From: Larix kaempferi
Taxonomy: Eukaryota; Streptophyta; Pinopsida; Pinales; Pinaceae
Assembly (NCBI GenBank): GCA_027924585.1
Contig: BSBM01000252.1
Location: 868,001 to 932,000 of the forward strand
Reading direction: 5' to 3'
Length of the DNA: 64,000 nucleotides
Shown here: piece after piece, positions 36,901 to 46,960 of the stretch
Layout: each line of letters starts with the position of its first letter
How positions within the stretch are numbered: the first letter of the stretch is position 1
The notes under the pieces: model-generated
What the model saw: only the letters and a program-made list of their open reading frames with translations
What the model was told of the DNA's origin: nothing
Databases searched by the model: none
Position numbers and translations under genes: made by a program

Positions 36901-37829
36901 GCTCAAACGCTTAGGGAAAACGCTGGTTGCTCATCACTTGGATTCGGCAAGTGGTCTTCACACAAATATTCAGCCATTCATCTTTGTTTCAGGTATTCCT
37001 CTCATGCTCAATTCTCTAGTTAGATTTCTGGTGTGTTTGCTAAGCTGAAACTGCATGTAAAACCAAGGGAAAATAAAAAAACTAAAAATTTAACCGTAGG
37101 AACTTAAATTTCTCTCCAAACCCGCTTATGATTTGTTCTTAAACACTTAAATACGAAGTTTCATAGCTTTTTGACTCCATTAACCCATAGATCTAGCACT
37201 GGTCTACTTAGCAAAAACGCCCACCTGGGGCGTTTTTCCTCTTCTGTTTGCTTGGGTTATTTAGGGGTTCTGGGTACTCTTGATTTGGATTTATATTGTC
37301 ATTTTACCTTAGAAAATCAAGTGTCAATAGCTGGAAGTGAATATAAACACTAATTTTATGCTGCCCTAGGTCCACCAGTCTCAGAACCAATCTCTCCCTT
37401 GGGCAGATTCACTTATTAATCACTTCTTGCATTATTTGCTACCTTAGTTGACTTTCAGCCATCTAAATCCATTTCATTTATCATAATCTATTGCTGGTCA
37501 CTTATCATATTACCATTATTTCATTGCTTGTGTCCATCAAATAGGCTAAAACTAGACTCAGGAGCTCTTCTACACTCATTCTTTGATTTTATCTCTTATC
37601 TTTTTGGGTTTGGGTGTATTTGTTGTCTCTCAACCATCACTGGTTGAGCGGGGTCTCCCCCTTGACTTGGCTAAGTGCCTCGTCTAAAGCGACAGTAGCC
37701 TTGTCCGGTGTGACTTCCGTTCCCTGAACGAAGGACCTAGCTATTGCAGGTTACACCTTCCTAGCAGTTCACCTCTACCATCCCTGTTGGGACACCTACT
37801 ACCAAACAGCTAGAGTTTGTGTGATAACA
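33990..37829. mobile_element. Solo LTR B, 3.84 kb (TSD CTTCC)
   Basis: Same family and orientation as solo LTR A, aligning along its whole length. Ends are TATTATCACA (the second base mutated from G) and TGTGATAACA. The exact duplication CTTCC (33985-33989, 37830-37834) lies in the R1 reading frame, which becomes continuous when the block is removed. No partner LTR or internal genes. It inserted after R1. Frames inside it, including one reading in from R1 at 33990-34244, are not genes. Confidence 0.85.
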
Positions 37830-38584
37830 CTTCCCATGATGAAACTTCTTCACTTTTTGATCATTTGGGTGAGTTAGTTCATTCTCCTGCATCCCTACAA
37901 TTCCATGTTTTGCAGCATTAGTCTCAATGAAGTATGGGTGAAAGGGTTTTTTTTATGTTGCCACATGAGGAGTATGGAACTCCTAGATTTACTTTTTATG
38001 ATGACATGGTTGGAGCACATTCTTATTCACATTTGCAGCAGCATCCTTTGTTACTTTATGATGATGCACATCTACATGGATGCACCTATGATATGCATTC
38101 GAGTCACTTGAAGACTCATGGTTTTTCTCGCTCAACACTTGGTTCATTTGATGTTGGAGGAACTTCATCCAAAACCAGGGTGAATAGATTTATGCTTGAA
38201 GAATATTTTTGTTGGCAGCCACATACTTTGTTATATCTTTATGATTCTCCTATTCATGGATGTATGGGTGAGACTTCTTTGAGTCCTTTGAAGTCTCCTT
38301 GTTTTTTCTACTCATTATTCAGTTCAGATTTTAGTGGAGATTCTCCATTCACTTCTTGGATGAAAGAATACATGGCTGACTATTTTGATGCATATCACAT
38401 CCTTTTGGAGCAGCATTATTGGACATGGGATCCTCATCTATGTCATTGGAGCAGATTTGATTGGACAGTTGAAGATTGTATGCACCTGGAAAATGGTGGT
38501 CTACTTGCTTGGAGGTATAAGCACTCTCATAACTCTTTGATGAAGCATCTCCTTGATGTACATTTTCATTATGTTGTTATGTAA

Positions 38585-38983
38585 TTTAATGATATATATT
38601 TTGTACTCATGATGTTTGGAAGAATGCGTACAAGAAAATGGGATCCAGGAATCCTCTTATCTGATGGTATGGGTTGGAGAGCACTCTTGATTGTTGGGGT
38701 GCAATACAAGCAATGGGACCCTGGAATAATTTTTGTCTCATTGATTTCATTTTTTGGGGGGAAACAAGCAGTATGGGAGATGGATTTCCCACTTAATAAA
38801 GTAATTTTTATCAAAGTAGTGTAGCAGCAAGCAAGGTGGTTCCTCTCTAAAATCTTCACGGAAACTCAAAGACTCAAGGTTGGGCAATTCAATGGCAACT
38901 TCAAAGAATTATACAGAAAGCAGGTTCTTCAACACCCATGTTTGAAATTGCTTGAGGACAAGCAATATTGGGAAGGGAGGATT
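38585..38983 (+). other. R1 3' untranslated internal DNA and polypurine tract
   Basis: About 385 bases without coding, ending in GGGAAGGGAGGA (38970-38981), the polypurine tract that would prime plus-strand synthesis, just before the 3' LTR. Confidence 0.7.
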
Positions 38984-40548
38984 TGTCATGTCCCAAATTT
39001 GGCATTGAGTCACAATGGCCTAATCACATTGGCCATATTAATTAGAGTTTGTCAAATTGATGTTAAGGGTCAATAATTGCCAAGGAGGAAAATTACTAGT
39101 TTCCTAGGTTTGGGGTGGAAGCTTTGGGATTTGGAATAAGGGGGATAATAACTGATGTTTGAAAATTAGAATGGCATAAATATTTAATAAAGGAGCTAAA
39201 TAAATATATACAAGTGAAAATCAAAGTGCCATTTGATCATGAAGACACATGGATGAAGTGGGACCCACATATGGCTAAATTTTCCCACTACACTTGGCAT
39301 CATTCTCTCACCAATTTGAATTCAAGGTGAATGGTAACATACTTGGGGGAGTTCAAAAGGTATTATTCATGGCATGACTCATCCAAGGTCGAAATATAGA
39401 GGAAGAGTAACTCCCATGGAAGAGGAAGAGGCAATTTGGAGCTAGTGGGGCACTTGGGCTAGATTCCCTAGCTCTATGACAACAATGATGAAGATGCTAT
39501 GACACCTATGACACAAATCAGACCTGAAGGCTGACATATGACATATATGACATGTGAGGGCTAAAAATAGCCTCCAAGAGGGCGCTCAAGGGAGTTAGGG
39601 TAGCTAAGATGCTTCCACATGTGATTTGGTGGAAGTGGGAAACTAGAAATTGTTGTACAAGTGGCATTCTTTGGAATCTCTTCCCAACTTGAGTTGGCAT
39701 GAGTCTCTTGGAAGGAATTCGACCCATGGAGGACATGAGAAGTTTATAAATGTCAATAACAAATAATGAAACCAGCTTTTGATCATTTGTAGAATTTGCA
39801 ATTACATTTGTGAAGAGGGAGAGCTAGTGGATGACTAGTTTCTTGCCTTAGCCAATTTCGAGGGTGAAAGATTTCCATCCAAGTTGGTAATTGGAAAGGC
39901 CATTCAGACCTTTCATTTGGAGCTTTAATGGAGTCTTTATTTGCAGGTGTAAGCTACAGGGCAGCTCATGGTTTCTTCTATTGCAGCTCACTCCTTCAAC
40001 CATTTCCAGTTTTGATGGCATATTCTTGATCCTTGAAGGAGGGCGTTTTTTAAATTCGAGGGAGTTTGGAAGCATTTGGGAGGCCATTTTCAGTGTCACC
40101 CAGGGGGGATTTGATGCACAAATTACTAGTTAAAATCCCATACAATGACGAGAATATAAATCAAGTTTTCAGAAGTCTTTTGATGGTCATAAATCATCCT
40201 TGAACATCATAATCAAGTACAAATATCAGTCATACACCTTCCTTGAAGATTTGAAGGCATTTGTAGCCAATTGGAGACCTAGAGACCAATACTAGTCAAA
40301 GGGAAATTACTAGTAAAGTTCCCTACATTGGCCAGAATTGAAAGAGGATTTGCAGAAGTATTTTAAAGGTCCAAAAGCATCCCTGAAACACATATTTATG
40401 TTCTAACATCATCCATATACCTTCTCAGAAGATTTGGGAGCAATTGGAGCAATGTGGAGACCTAGAGCTCAAAACTAGTCAAAGGTCGAACTAGGGAAAA
40501 AGGTGAAAAATTGTCATTTTAATAAAATTCTTAAAAAGGGACATTACA
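38984..40548 (+). repeat. R1 3' LTR (1,565 bp)
   Basis: Nearly identical partner of 29893-31458, with the same TG...CA ends and the same internal duplication. The TSD GAGTA follows at 40549-40553. Confidence 0.9.
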
Positions 40549-40553
40549 GAGTA

Positions 40554-41209
40554 CAAGTATAACAAACTCGAAACCGCCCACAAGCTGCTTGCCAGGATAG
40601 CGCCCAACCAGGCAACTTCTTCGTCACAAGGAACCCCAAGAATATGTTCACCCTCAAGAAAGCCTCTTCTTCCCGTTTGAGGTCTCCCCTAGTCGCACCC
40701 GCAGGTCTACCTCTTGCGGCACCTGTTACCCTTTTCCCAACTGCTACACCAGTCCCAGCAGTGCACAAGGCTACCCATAAATTCTCCCTAAGTTAAGCCC
40801 TCCTCCTGAGATGCATCTTCCCTGACCTGCGCCTCACTGTTGTTCGTCTTGCTGCCTTCAAGTTCGAATTGGATGCCCTTTTGCATCAACGCCTTCCTTA
40901 TACTTATATGCGTCTAAGTGTGTTGTCGAGTGCCTTCACGGGTTGCACCTCTTCTCTTTGGAACCGACTTCCAACACTTAGTCGTTTTACCAATAAGGAG
41001 CTTCTCCCTTCTATCGACGCATACACCTCTTGCCAATGCTCACACACCCCTCCACATGATCCAACCTCCTTCTAGGATTCTCCCAACGGAGCGTCCACCT
41101 CATCTACTAGGTGCGCTTACCCATGGCATGTCCGCACACTCACTCTCGTTGCACTTTTGTCGAAGCCCATTATCGTGCCATCAAGTCCTCATTCCCACCA
41201 AGGCACCTT
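40554..41209 (+). repeat. Copia-1 3' LTR, right part
   Basis: Continues the LTR cut by R1. It aligns, in reverse complement, with 41368-42065: GCCCAACC(A/C)GGC, then the CGCACCC(G/A)(C/T)AGGTC(T/C) region, then CTTCTATCGACGC near 41007. Ends near the palindrome CCCACCAAGGCACCTTGGTGGG (41194-41215). Frames in this GC-richer stretch are LTR shadows. Confidence 0.55.
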
Positions 41210-41580
41210 GGTGGGCGCCCAAGGCATGCAACAACAAGCCAAGAGTTGGCTAAGTGTGAGCACGAGATGAAGTGACCCGATTCGGGAGCCCAAAGGCTTG
41301 CTCGTTAGCAAGTGGACCCAGGAGTGGAACGTGTGGTGAGACACCCACGCCAAGTGCCACAACATCCAAGCACCTTGGTGGGCATGAGGACTCGATGGCA
41401 CGGCAGTGGGATTTGACAAGAATGTAGCAAGAGAGAGCGTGCAGACATGCCATGGGCAGCGCACCCGGTAGACGAGATGGGCTCTCCATCGAGAGAAGCC
41501 CAAAAGGAGGTCAGCTCATGTGGAGGGGTGCACAAATGTGGGCAAGCGGTGGACGCGTCGATAGAAGCCCCTTGCCAGCA
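41001..41580. repeat. Imperfect inverted repeat, about 210-bp arms
   Basis: Arms at about 41001-41209 and 41368-41580 with a spacer of about 158 bp. Landmarks on opposite strands are CTATCGACGC, ACCCCTCCACATGA, CCCATGGCATGTC and GTGCCATC(A/G)AGTCCTCAT. It is the junction of two inverted LTR copies. Confidence 0.8.
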
Positions 41581-42382
41581 AGCACGTGGAAGAAACAAAG
41601 TGTATGAGAGGTCGGCCCGGTATGTGGGTCACCCATCGAGAGGTTGCATGTAGGCACAACGCACCTCTTGGCTACCTGTGCGATAGCATAAAGGCAGCGA
41701 GGTAGGAAGCTTGGAAGGCATCATTAAACGAGAGAGAAGTTCGACTCACAAGTGAACGGGAGCTCAGGTGCGAACTCGAGTAGGAGGCATAGGGGGTAGC
41801 GCACTTCCTTCCGGGAGAAAGGCATGCAAATCGTGAGTTTGAGCAGACTAGCCGGGCAATTGAGAGAACTATACACAAGCACCGTAGGAGGCGGACCTAT
41901 GGGTGCAATAGGGAGACAGAACGCGTCGGGGGTTCGAGTTCTGAGTGTTGGTAGAACTATTGGTGATTCCTTGGGGGTTTTGTTTGTAAAAGAGAGTTGT
42001 CGCCGGTTGGGCGTGCTCCCAGAGAGGCTAACTACGAGTGCCCTCCGTTCTATTGTAACTTGCATTTGTTCAAAAAGATATTTCGACAAACCCCTTTGAG
42101 GCGTTGCCCATCTTCACACTTGTGTTGTTCTTGTCTTTCGTGTACTCTTCGGTGTAAAGTATAATTGTGATAACATAATCGGGAAATGACTAAGTATAAG
42201 AAAAAGTGTCAAGTGTGTAAAATTCCAGAGGCGTAGTCTACCGAGTCCCGAACCTGAGATGGTCTCCCTACCGGGAAAGGAACTCGGGTAGTGCCGCACA
42301 GTAGGGACGGAGATCGGGAACTCCAGGTTTCTGAGCTGGACTCCCTAGACCCGTGACAAAGGCTGTTATTGGGCAATTTACA
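41368..42382 (-). repeat. Inverted second copy of the copia-1 LTR
   Basis: Reverse complement of the copia-1 3' LTR. On the minus strand it contains CACGGGTCTAG, GCGGCACTACCCG, GACTACGCCTC and GGGCAACGCCTCAAAGGGG, matching 29585-29850 and then 40554-41209. Probable start on the minus strand is TGTAAATTGCCC at 42382. There is no polypurine tract beside it and no TSD found. It could be a solo LTR or the end of another rearranged element. Confidence 0.6.
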
Positions 42383-42709
42383 TAACGGTGTCCGTTCACA
42401 TAACAGTAATTCTTGTAACTATAGTAGCTATGTTTCAATGATTATATATTTGTGTATCCCCGATAGGCAAATTGGCAGAAAGATTGTAATCTCTATTATT
42501 GAGCAATAAAAATACCAATATCTTGCCCAGTGGATATTTCTTGACAATTGCCAAGGTTTCACGACTTAGAATATTGTGTCCCGTGGTTTGCTATTGTGCT
42601 CTTGTGTATTACATTTCTGTTAATTCTTGCTGCAAAAATGCGCAGATCTCTAAGAGGGTAATCCACCGGAAGCTACAGAGTAGTCAAACAGAGGAAGTAT
42701 GACACAACA
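42364..42709 (+). mobile_element. Copia-like LTR fragment (tentative)
   Basis: TGTTATTGGGC at 42364 begins a stretch with GAGCAATAAAAATACCAAT (42501-42519, polyadenylation-like) and a following GTGGTTTGCTATTGTG, in the style of a copia R-U5 region. No partner found. Confidence 0.3.
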
Positions 42710-43002
42710 CCCATTGAGATCTGAATCCCAAATCCACAGTTTTATTTTATACCCATTCATCAATTCAAAAACTACATACCTAGAAAAGACATATGAATCC
42801 CAACTTCACAAAATATTACCCAAATTTGCATGTTCTGCAGTACACAAAAAATGCTATTCCCAAAAGCAAATATGAATCCAACTTGCCACACTGGAACTAC
42901 CCGAATATTGTTTTAATGTAGACCAAACTAAGGAAGATGATTCGCTATACCCCGAAATATATACTGAAATGCACAACTTTGAATTGAAATGTTGCAGCTT
43001 AC
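42710..43002 (-). other. Start of DDI1 intron 1
   Basis: Non-repetitive-looking AT-rich DNA after the donor, up to the first LTR fragment at about 42709. No acceptor or second exon recognised. Confidence 0.45.
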
Positions 43003-43068
43003 TAGTTCTTGAGGATCAACATCCAGTGTCACGAACCGTTCGTCTGCTGTCATGATAGTGATCTTCAT
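43003..43068 (-). CDS. DDI1: DDI1-like gene, exon 1 (ubiquitin-like domain start)
   Basis: Twenty-two codons on the minus strand, MKITIMTADERFVTLDVDPQ then EL. They match the start of the ubiquitin-like domain of plant DNA-damage-inducible protein 1 (family consensus near M(R/K)ITVMTADEQIxTLDVDPxES). DDI1 is a proteasome shuttle with an aspartic-protease domain acting in cytoplasm and nucleus. After codon 22 comes GTAAGC, a good intron donor (43002), in phase 0, where relatives continue VEN. A purine at -3 favours the start. Upstream lie a TATA box and CCAAT box. No further exon (protease or UBA domain) is visible in the 43 kb to the left, so the gene either has a very long first intron or is cut off here. 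Confidence 0.72.
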
Positions 43069-43136
43069 CGTGTCCGCCCCACTCTGAATCTAGAATCCAA
43101 ACAAAGAGCTCGGACCGATGCACAGATCCCTCTTTG

Positions 43137-43144
43137 TTTATATA
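43137..43144 (-). promoter_or_regulatory. TATA box of the DDI1-like gene
   Basis: TATATAAA on the minus strand, 69 bases upstream of the start codon, which would leave a 5' untranslated region of roughly 35-45 bases. Confidence 0.65.
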
Positions 43145-43271
43145 CAAGTTTTGATGCTTTGAGTTGCTTCTTTCCTAAGGAATCAATTTGTCTTCGCAAA
43201 AATAACTGAACTTCGGAAGTAATGGAAATGTGAATCGAGAATTAAAAGGAGAAATATAGAACGGGTTTCTG

Positions 43272-43276
43272 ATTGG
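43272..43276 (-). promoter_or_regulatory. CCAAT box of the DDI1-like gene
   Basis: GACCAATCAG on the minus strand fits the NF-Y consensus exactly. It lies about 130 bases upstream of the TATA box. Confidence 0.5.
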
Positions 43277-43299
43277 TCGATTTTGGAAATCATTAATGC

Positions 43300-44160
43300 C
43301 TTCCATACACACGTTCTAACCATGAACATCCCATTGCCAAATAAATCATAATAATAAGCACTAATAAGTATGAGAACGTAATAAAATATATACATCAATA
43401 AATCATAAGAATGTAATAATATCTTAAAGTTGAGTAAGAGGAAATAATAATAATAATCTAATTTTAAGGTTATCATCAAATTAGAGATCAAATCAATGTA
43501 TGAGATCCCTTTGTTTATAGGATAATTGACCCCTTTTGTGTAATGATTTGAATGCTAAAATTTGCAATGATGTACTCTACCCCTCTTGAACTTATAACCT
43601 CTTAAGAAACTCAATACCTAAAAATTGAGTAGATGATACTCAATGCCTAATGTTATGTACAGGTTTGATATAGTGCTATTTTGATCTTTGGATCTCTTTG
43701 AATGACTTCTTTGTAATTAAATGTTGGTTTACCTTGAAGAGTCTATCATACAACTCCAACTGTGTTACTAATTAGCACACTTTGTAGGTAGTGTAAATTA
43801 TTGTATCATATTTTTATTTGTGGCACTAACACATGAGTATATATGACCTCTTCTTCCTTTTGTGAGCACAAGTGAGAATAGAGAATAGTATTATGGATTT
43901 TAACTATAATAAACTTCTACGTTATCAAAATTACAATGTCTTGTTTTGTGTTTTTAAACATGTAATACAAATTTTCGAAGATGTTTATTTGATTTATTGT
44001 AAAAAGACAAGTGATGCTACAAACATTATTGTATTATTTTTCTAAGAAGTTGATAGATTGCATGAATTGCCTAGAAGTTTACTCCCAATAGAGATAGTAG
44101 ATTTTTTAGTCATTTTAGGAAAACTCTATGGAAGAAGTTAGGTCTAATATTGCAATTCAA
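43300..44160. other. No gene; upstream flank of the DDI1-like promoter
   Basis: AT-rich, with a short (AAT)n run near 43442-43457. No repeat copy elsewhere in the window is visible. Likely 5' flank of the gene. Confidence 0.45.
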
Positions 44161-44167
44161 CTCTACA

Positions 44168-45520
44168 TGTTACCCTTAAACCGATTGACAAATTATAGTG
44201 GCTAATATGAGCCTTGGTAATTTGTTGAGTGTTTAGTTAGAGATAAGCTCCAAAAATGGGATTTAGTCTTGGAACATGTTGAATCTACTTACAATAATAG
44301 TTGATAGTGTTATCCACCTAAGTTGCACTTAGTTGGATGTCAAGTGAGCCTGCAAAGATTGAGCAAGTATACTTGTTCATATTCAGAAGATTGGAAGTCC
44401 TAGCAGGCTAGCTTGGCCCTTTTTTAATAAATTTGCATGTTCATACCCTACGGGGAATTGTAATAAGTTGGTGTAGCATGATGAATTTTGTAATAGACTT
44501 GGCTTTTCTAAGACTTAGGAATCAATGTCGTACTCTAGAATTTTTTTTCCTTGGTAGTTATGCATTGATTTTCAGCGACGCATAATTTTCGAGTTTTTCA
44601 CCCACACCTCCAAAGTTGGAGTATCCGCCTTGGTGGCTAAACCTTGGGAGTTTATTAAAGTCTAGGTGTCTATGTATATTACCATGCTAGTAATCAATAA
44701 TGATTCATATGAACATGTACTAGGTCCCCCTAGGTTTTATTTTAATTTTCGCAAATAAAAAATTTCCCCTTAAAACGGGTCAATTTTTTAATTTTTTTTT
44801 ATGTAAAAATAAAAAATATCATAAAAAGGTGGTTATGAGGTGAAATTGGACATGGGGGTGTTCATTTTCTAACCCGAAGCACCCACTATACCCCTAACCC
44901 CACTTTTGAATTAATTTGAGTGATTGTTTATCACTTAAACTAAAATTTTCTTTAAAAAGTAAAAAAAGTGAATAATTTTTTTTTTAAATACAAAATATGA
45001 GAGAAAATCAAATCCCACAATCAATGGAAACATGTCCTAGACATGTTCCAGTTGATCTGAGGATCAAATCTGATTTAACTAAGGGCTATCATAGCTTGAT
45101 TGGGATCATATCTTAAGAGGGTGGGTTTCTCCTTGATAGAGGGGCACATTCTCTCTTAGAGAGGGGCACACTTGTTGATGTGGCAGCCTATGGTTTGAGG
45201 ATGTAAATCCCAAAGAGGGAGGGTGCACCTCATGAGAGGTGGTACCCATCCCATGAAGCCAACTCTCAAATAAAATCCCTCCTTTTTCTCTATTCACCCC
45301 AGTCTACTCCAGTAGTTAATGCGCCCCACCCCCCCTCTCTTGGGCTTCTTTTTCTATTTAAGCGAGGTCATTTCACTCATTCGATGGGGAAGGGTTGAAC
45401 CTCTGCTTGTTTGTATTGAAATTATTTATCATTGTGAATGGAATAAGGATTTGGAGGTCTCATCTTGTGTAGCTTACTTGTGGTGTGGATGTTCATTGCT
45501 TGGTGAATGAGGTAACCAGT
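44168..45520 (+). mobile_element. Ty3/gypsy LTR-like block (plus), boundaries uncertain
   Basis: Aligns in inverted orientation with 16240-17475. Shared order on this strand is CTTGTTCAT, a run near 44440 (ACCCTACGGGGAATTGTAATAAGTTGG), CACCCACACCTCCAAAGTTGGAGTAT near 44601, CTAGGTCCCCCTAGG near 44729, and GAGGGGCACA near 45138. No polypurine tract, primer site or TSD was found, so solo or truncated status is open. Confidence 0.55.
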
Positions 45521-46960
45521 ATTTTGTTTAATTTTTTGCATTGTTGTTGGTAGAACTATGGGCCTTCAAGGGGAGTTATCTCTCAGTAGGATAAGAGTAC
45601 TAATCTGGTATTGATTCTTCCTCTTATTGATAACTAATCATAGATATTTTTGTTTACATGTACTTTTGGTATAAATTGCATGTTTTCTAAATTTCTACCT
45701 TTGGACTTCACTCTTATTTAACTATCTTGTTTTGCAAAGATATTTAAGCAGTGGAGGTTCCTAACCTTAGAGAGGTGGTTGAGAGACTAAGCTTCTTCTT
45801 CACCTCCAAGTACTTATGGAAGCATAGTACCTCTTGGTTCCACCTGGCAGACTCTTATTTTGCCCAAGCTCCATCACAAGCTAGTTTCCTCCTTCTCTCC
45901 TTTAAAAATTCACTTTCTTTTGGTTACGGTTACTAACATGCTTAAGTAAATTAGTTTGCTTTTAAAGAATATCTAAAGGCTAATTTATTTGAGTATGTTG
46001 CTAGATCTAAGTCTCAAAGCTTAGATCTAGCCTCTTTGGGTATGCATTCCTTTTGACACATCATTATCTAGGATTGGGGTTGTGGATCTTTGTGATTTTT
46101 GCATCCTAGGGCTTCACACTTTATGTTAAAAGGCACTTTTGGCCTCTTGTAATGCTCTCTTGCAAATGAGCGTAGCCAACACATCTTTATTTAGAGATAA
46201 GCTACCACCTTTCTAGGTAATAGATTATTATTATTATGGTCATCTATTGTTAATTATTCAAGTGTTGATGTCAACATTGGGATGAGACGTTGCGACCTAT
46301 GATTTTCCCATCAATTTGAAATAAGGTTATTAGTTAAGGGAAAAATTTGTATCCCCTTCCAAAGACACATCATGTTATATTGGTTGGCACCTAAACCCAT
46401 TGCGAGCATGACACCTAAACCCACATTGAGTATGTCACCTATACCCTTCAATAACACTAGATACGATATTGTAGAAGCACTCAATATATTTTTGCTTTCC
46501 CAGTAGGTTTGTGGAACTCCAAGATACTAAAGTTGCAGTCATGATGACTAACGTAGTAGACATATATGCCAATTTTCTCTATTCCATAGATGTTTTGATT
46601 GTTTATTAATTTATGATACTATATTTTATTTCCTTGATGAAGTTTATCTAATATGGGCAATTTTTCTCTAATTGATGGGATTTAATTTATGTTTGCAAGG
46701 CAATTTATTTTGTTGGAGTTTTTAGTAATTAAATGTTCTCGACTTCTAGTATTTGCTTCCTTCCAGGTTGCAATATAATCTTTTGAAGTTTGAAAAATAG
46801 GGTACCAACAATCAAAGATGAAATTAGTGAGATGCCCAAGGGCCTATCCACCCTTTGATTTAGAAATTTATTTGGCTTTTGTATTTTTTTCAATCAATTT
46901 CCAATGAAGTAGCACTTTTTCATTGGAATTTTGAATTGAAAATGGCTAAGGGCCTATTGT
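45521..46960. other. No gene recognised
   Basis: AT-rich non-coding DNA. TCTAGGTAATAGATTATTATTA near 46213 and other runs are simple sequence. The left part may still be LTR sequence. Confidence 0.45.

Larger units (their letters stand above)
31516..38584 (+). pseudogene. R1 single long ORF, unknown protein, split by two insertions
   Basis: Segments 31516-31823, 32792-33989 and 37835-38584 join in one frame when each insertion and its duplicated target site is removed. The total is 2,256 nt, exactly 752 codons including the final stop. Five in-frame stops interrupt it (TGA 32904, TAG 32913, TGA 33546, TAG 37919, TGA 37928), but there is no frameshift. The amino end is rich in Tyr and Glu. 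The middle is acidic with Ser/Glu/Asn and coiled-coil-like stretches. The carboxy part (217 residues from 37934) is rich in His, Tyr, Trp and Phe, with an approximately 60-residue internal duplication around YD-x3/4-HGC. I recognise no gag, protease or RT domain. A structural, gag-like role is inference from its position after the primer site. Confidence 0.7.
29893..40548 (+). mobile_element. R1: non-autonomous LTR retrotransposon (10,656 bp, TSD GAGTA)
   Basis: Two long, highly similar direct LTRs (29893-31458 and 38984-40548) have ends TGTCATGTCCC ... GACATTACA. The duplication GAGTA is exact (29888-29892, 40549-40553). A tRNA-Met-like primer site TGGTATCAGAAC starts one base after the 5' LTR (31460), and a polypurine tract GGGAAGGGAGGA (38970-38981) precedes the 3' LTR. 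The internal region, once the MITE (31824-32783) and solo LTR B (33990-37829) are set aside, is about 2.7 kb and carries one reading frame but no protease, RT, RNase H or integrase. Enzymes would have to come from another element. By eye the LTRs differ at only a few percent of sites. Confidence 0.9.

Noticed and set aside
29888-40553. Solo LTRs A and B as the two LTRs of one giant 29-kb element
   Set aside because: Each block has its own different TSD, and B sits inside R1's reading frame, so they are separate insertions.
40869-41653. Several 70-110 codon frames on both strands in a GC-richer stretch
   Set aside because: They fall in the inverted LTR copies. Frames on both strands mirror each other because of the foldback, not because of coding.
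42121-42184. TGTGATAACA at about 42168 as the end of another A/B-family LTR
   Set aside because: The surrounding sequence aligns to the copia-1 LTR (inverted), and no matching TGTTATCACA start or TSD was found.
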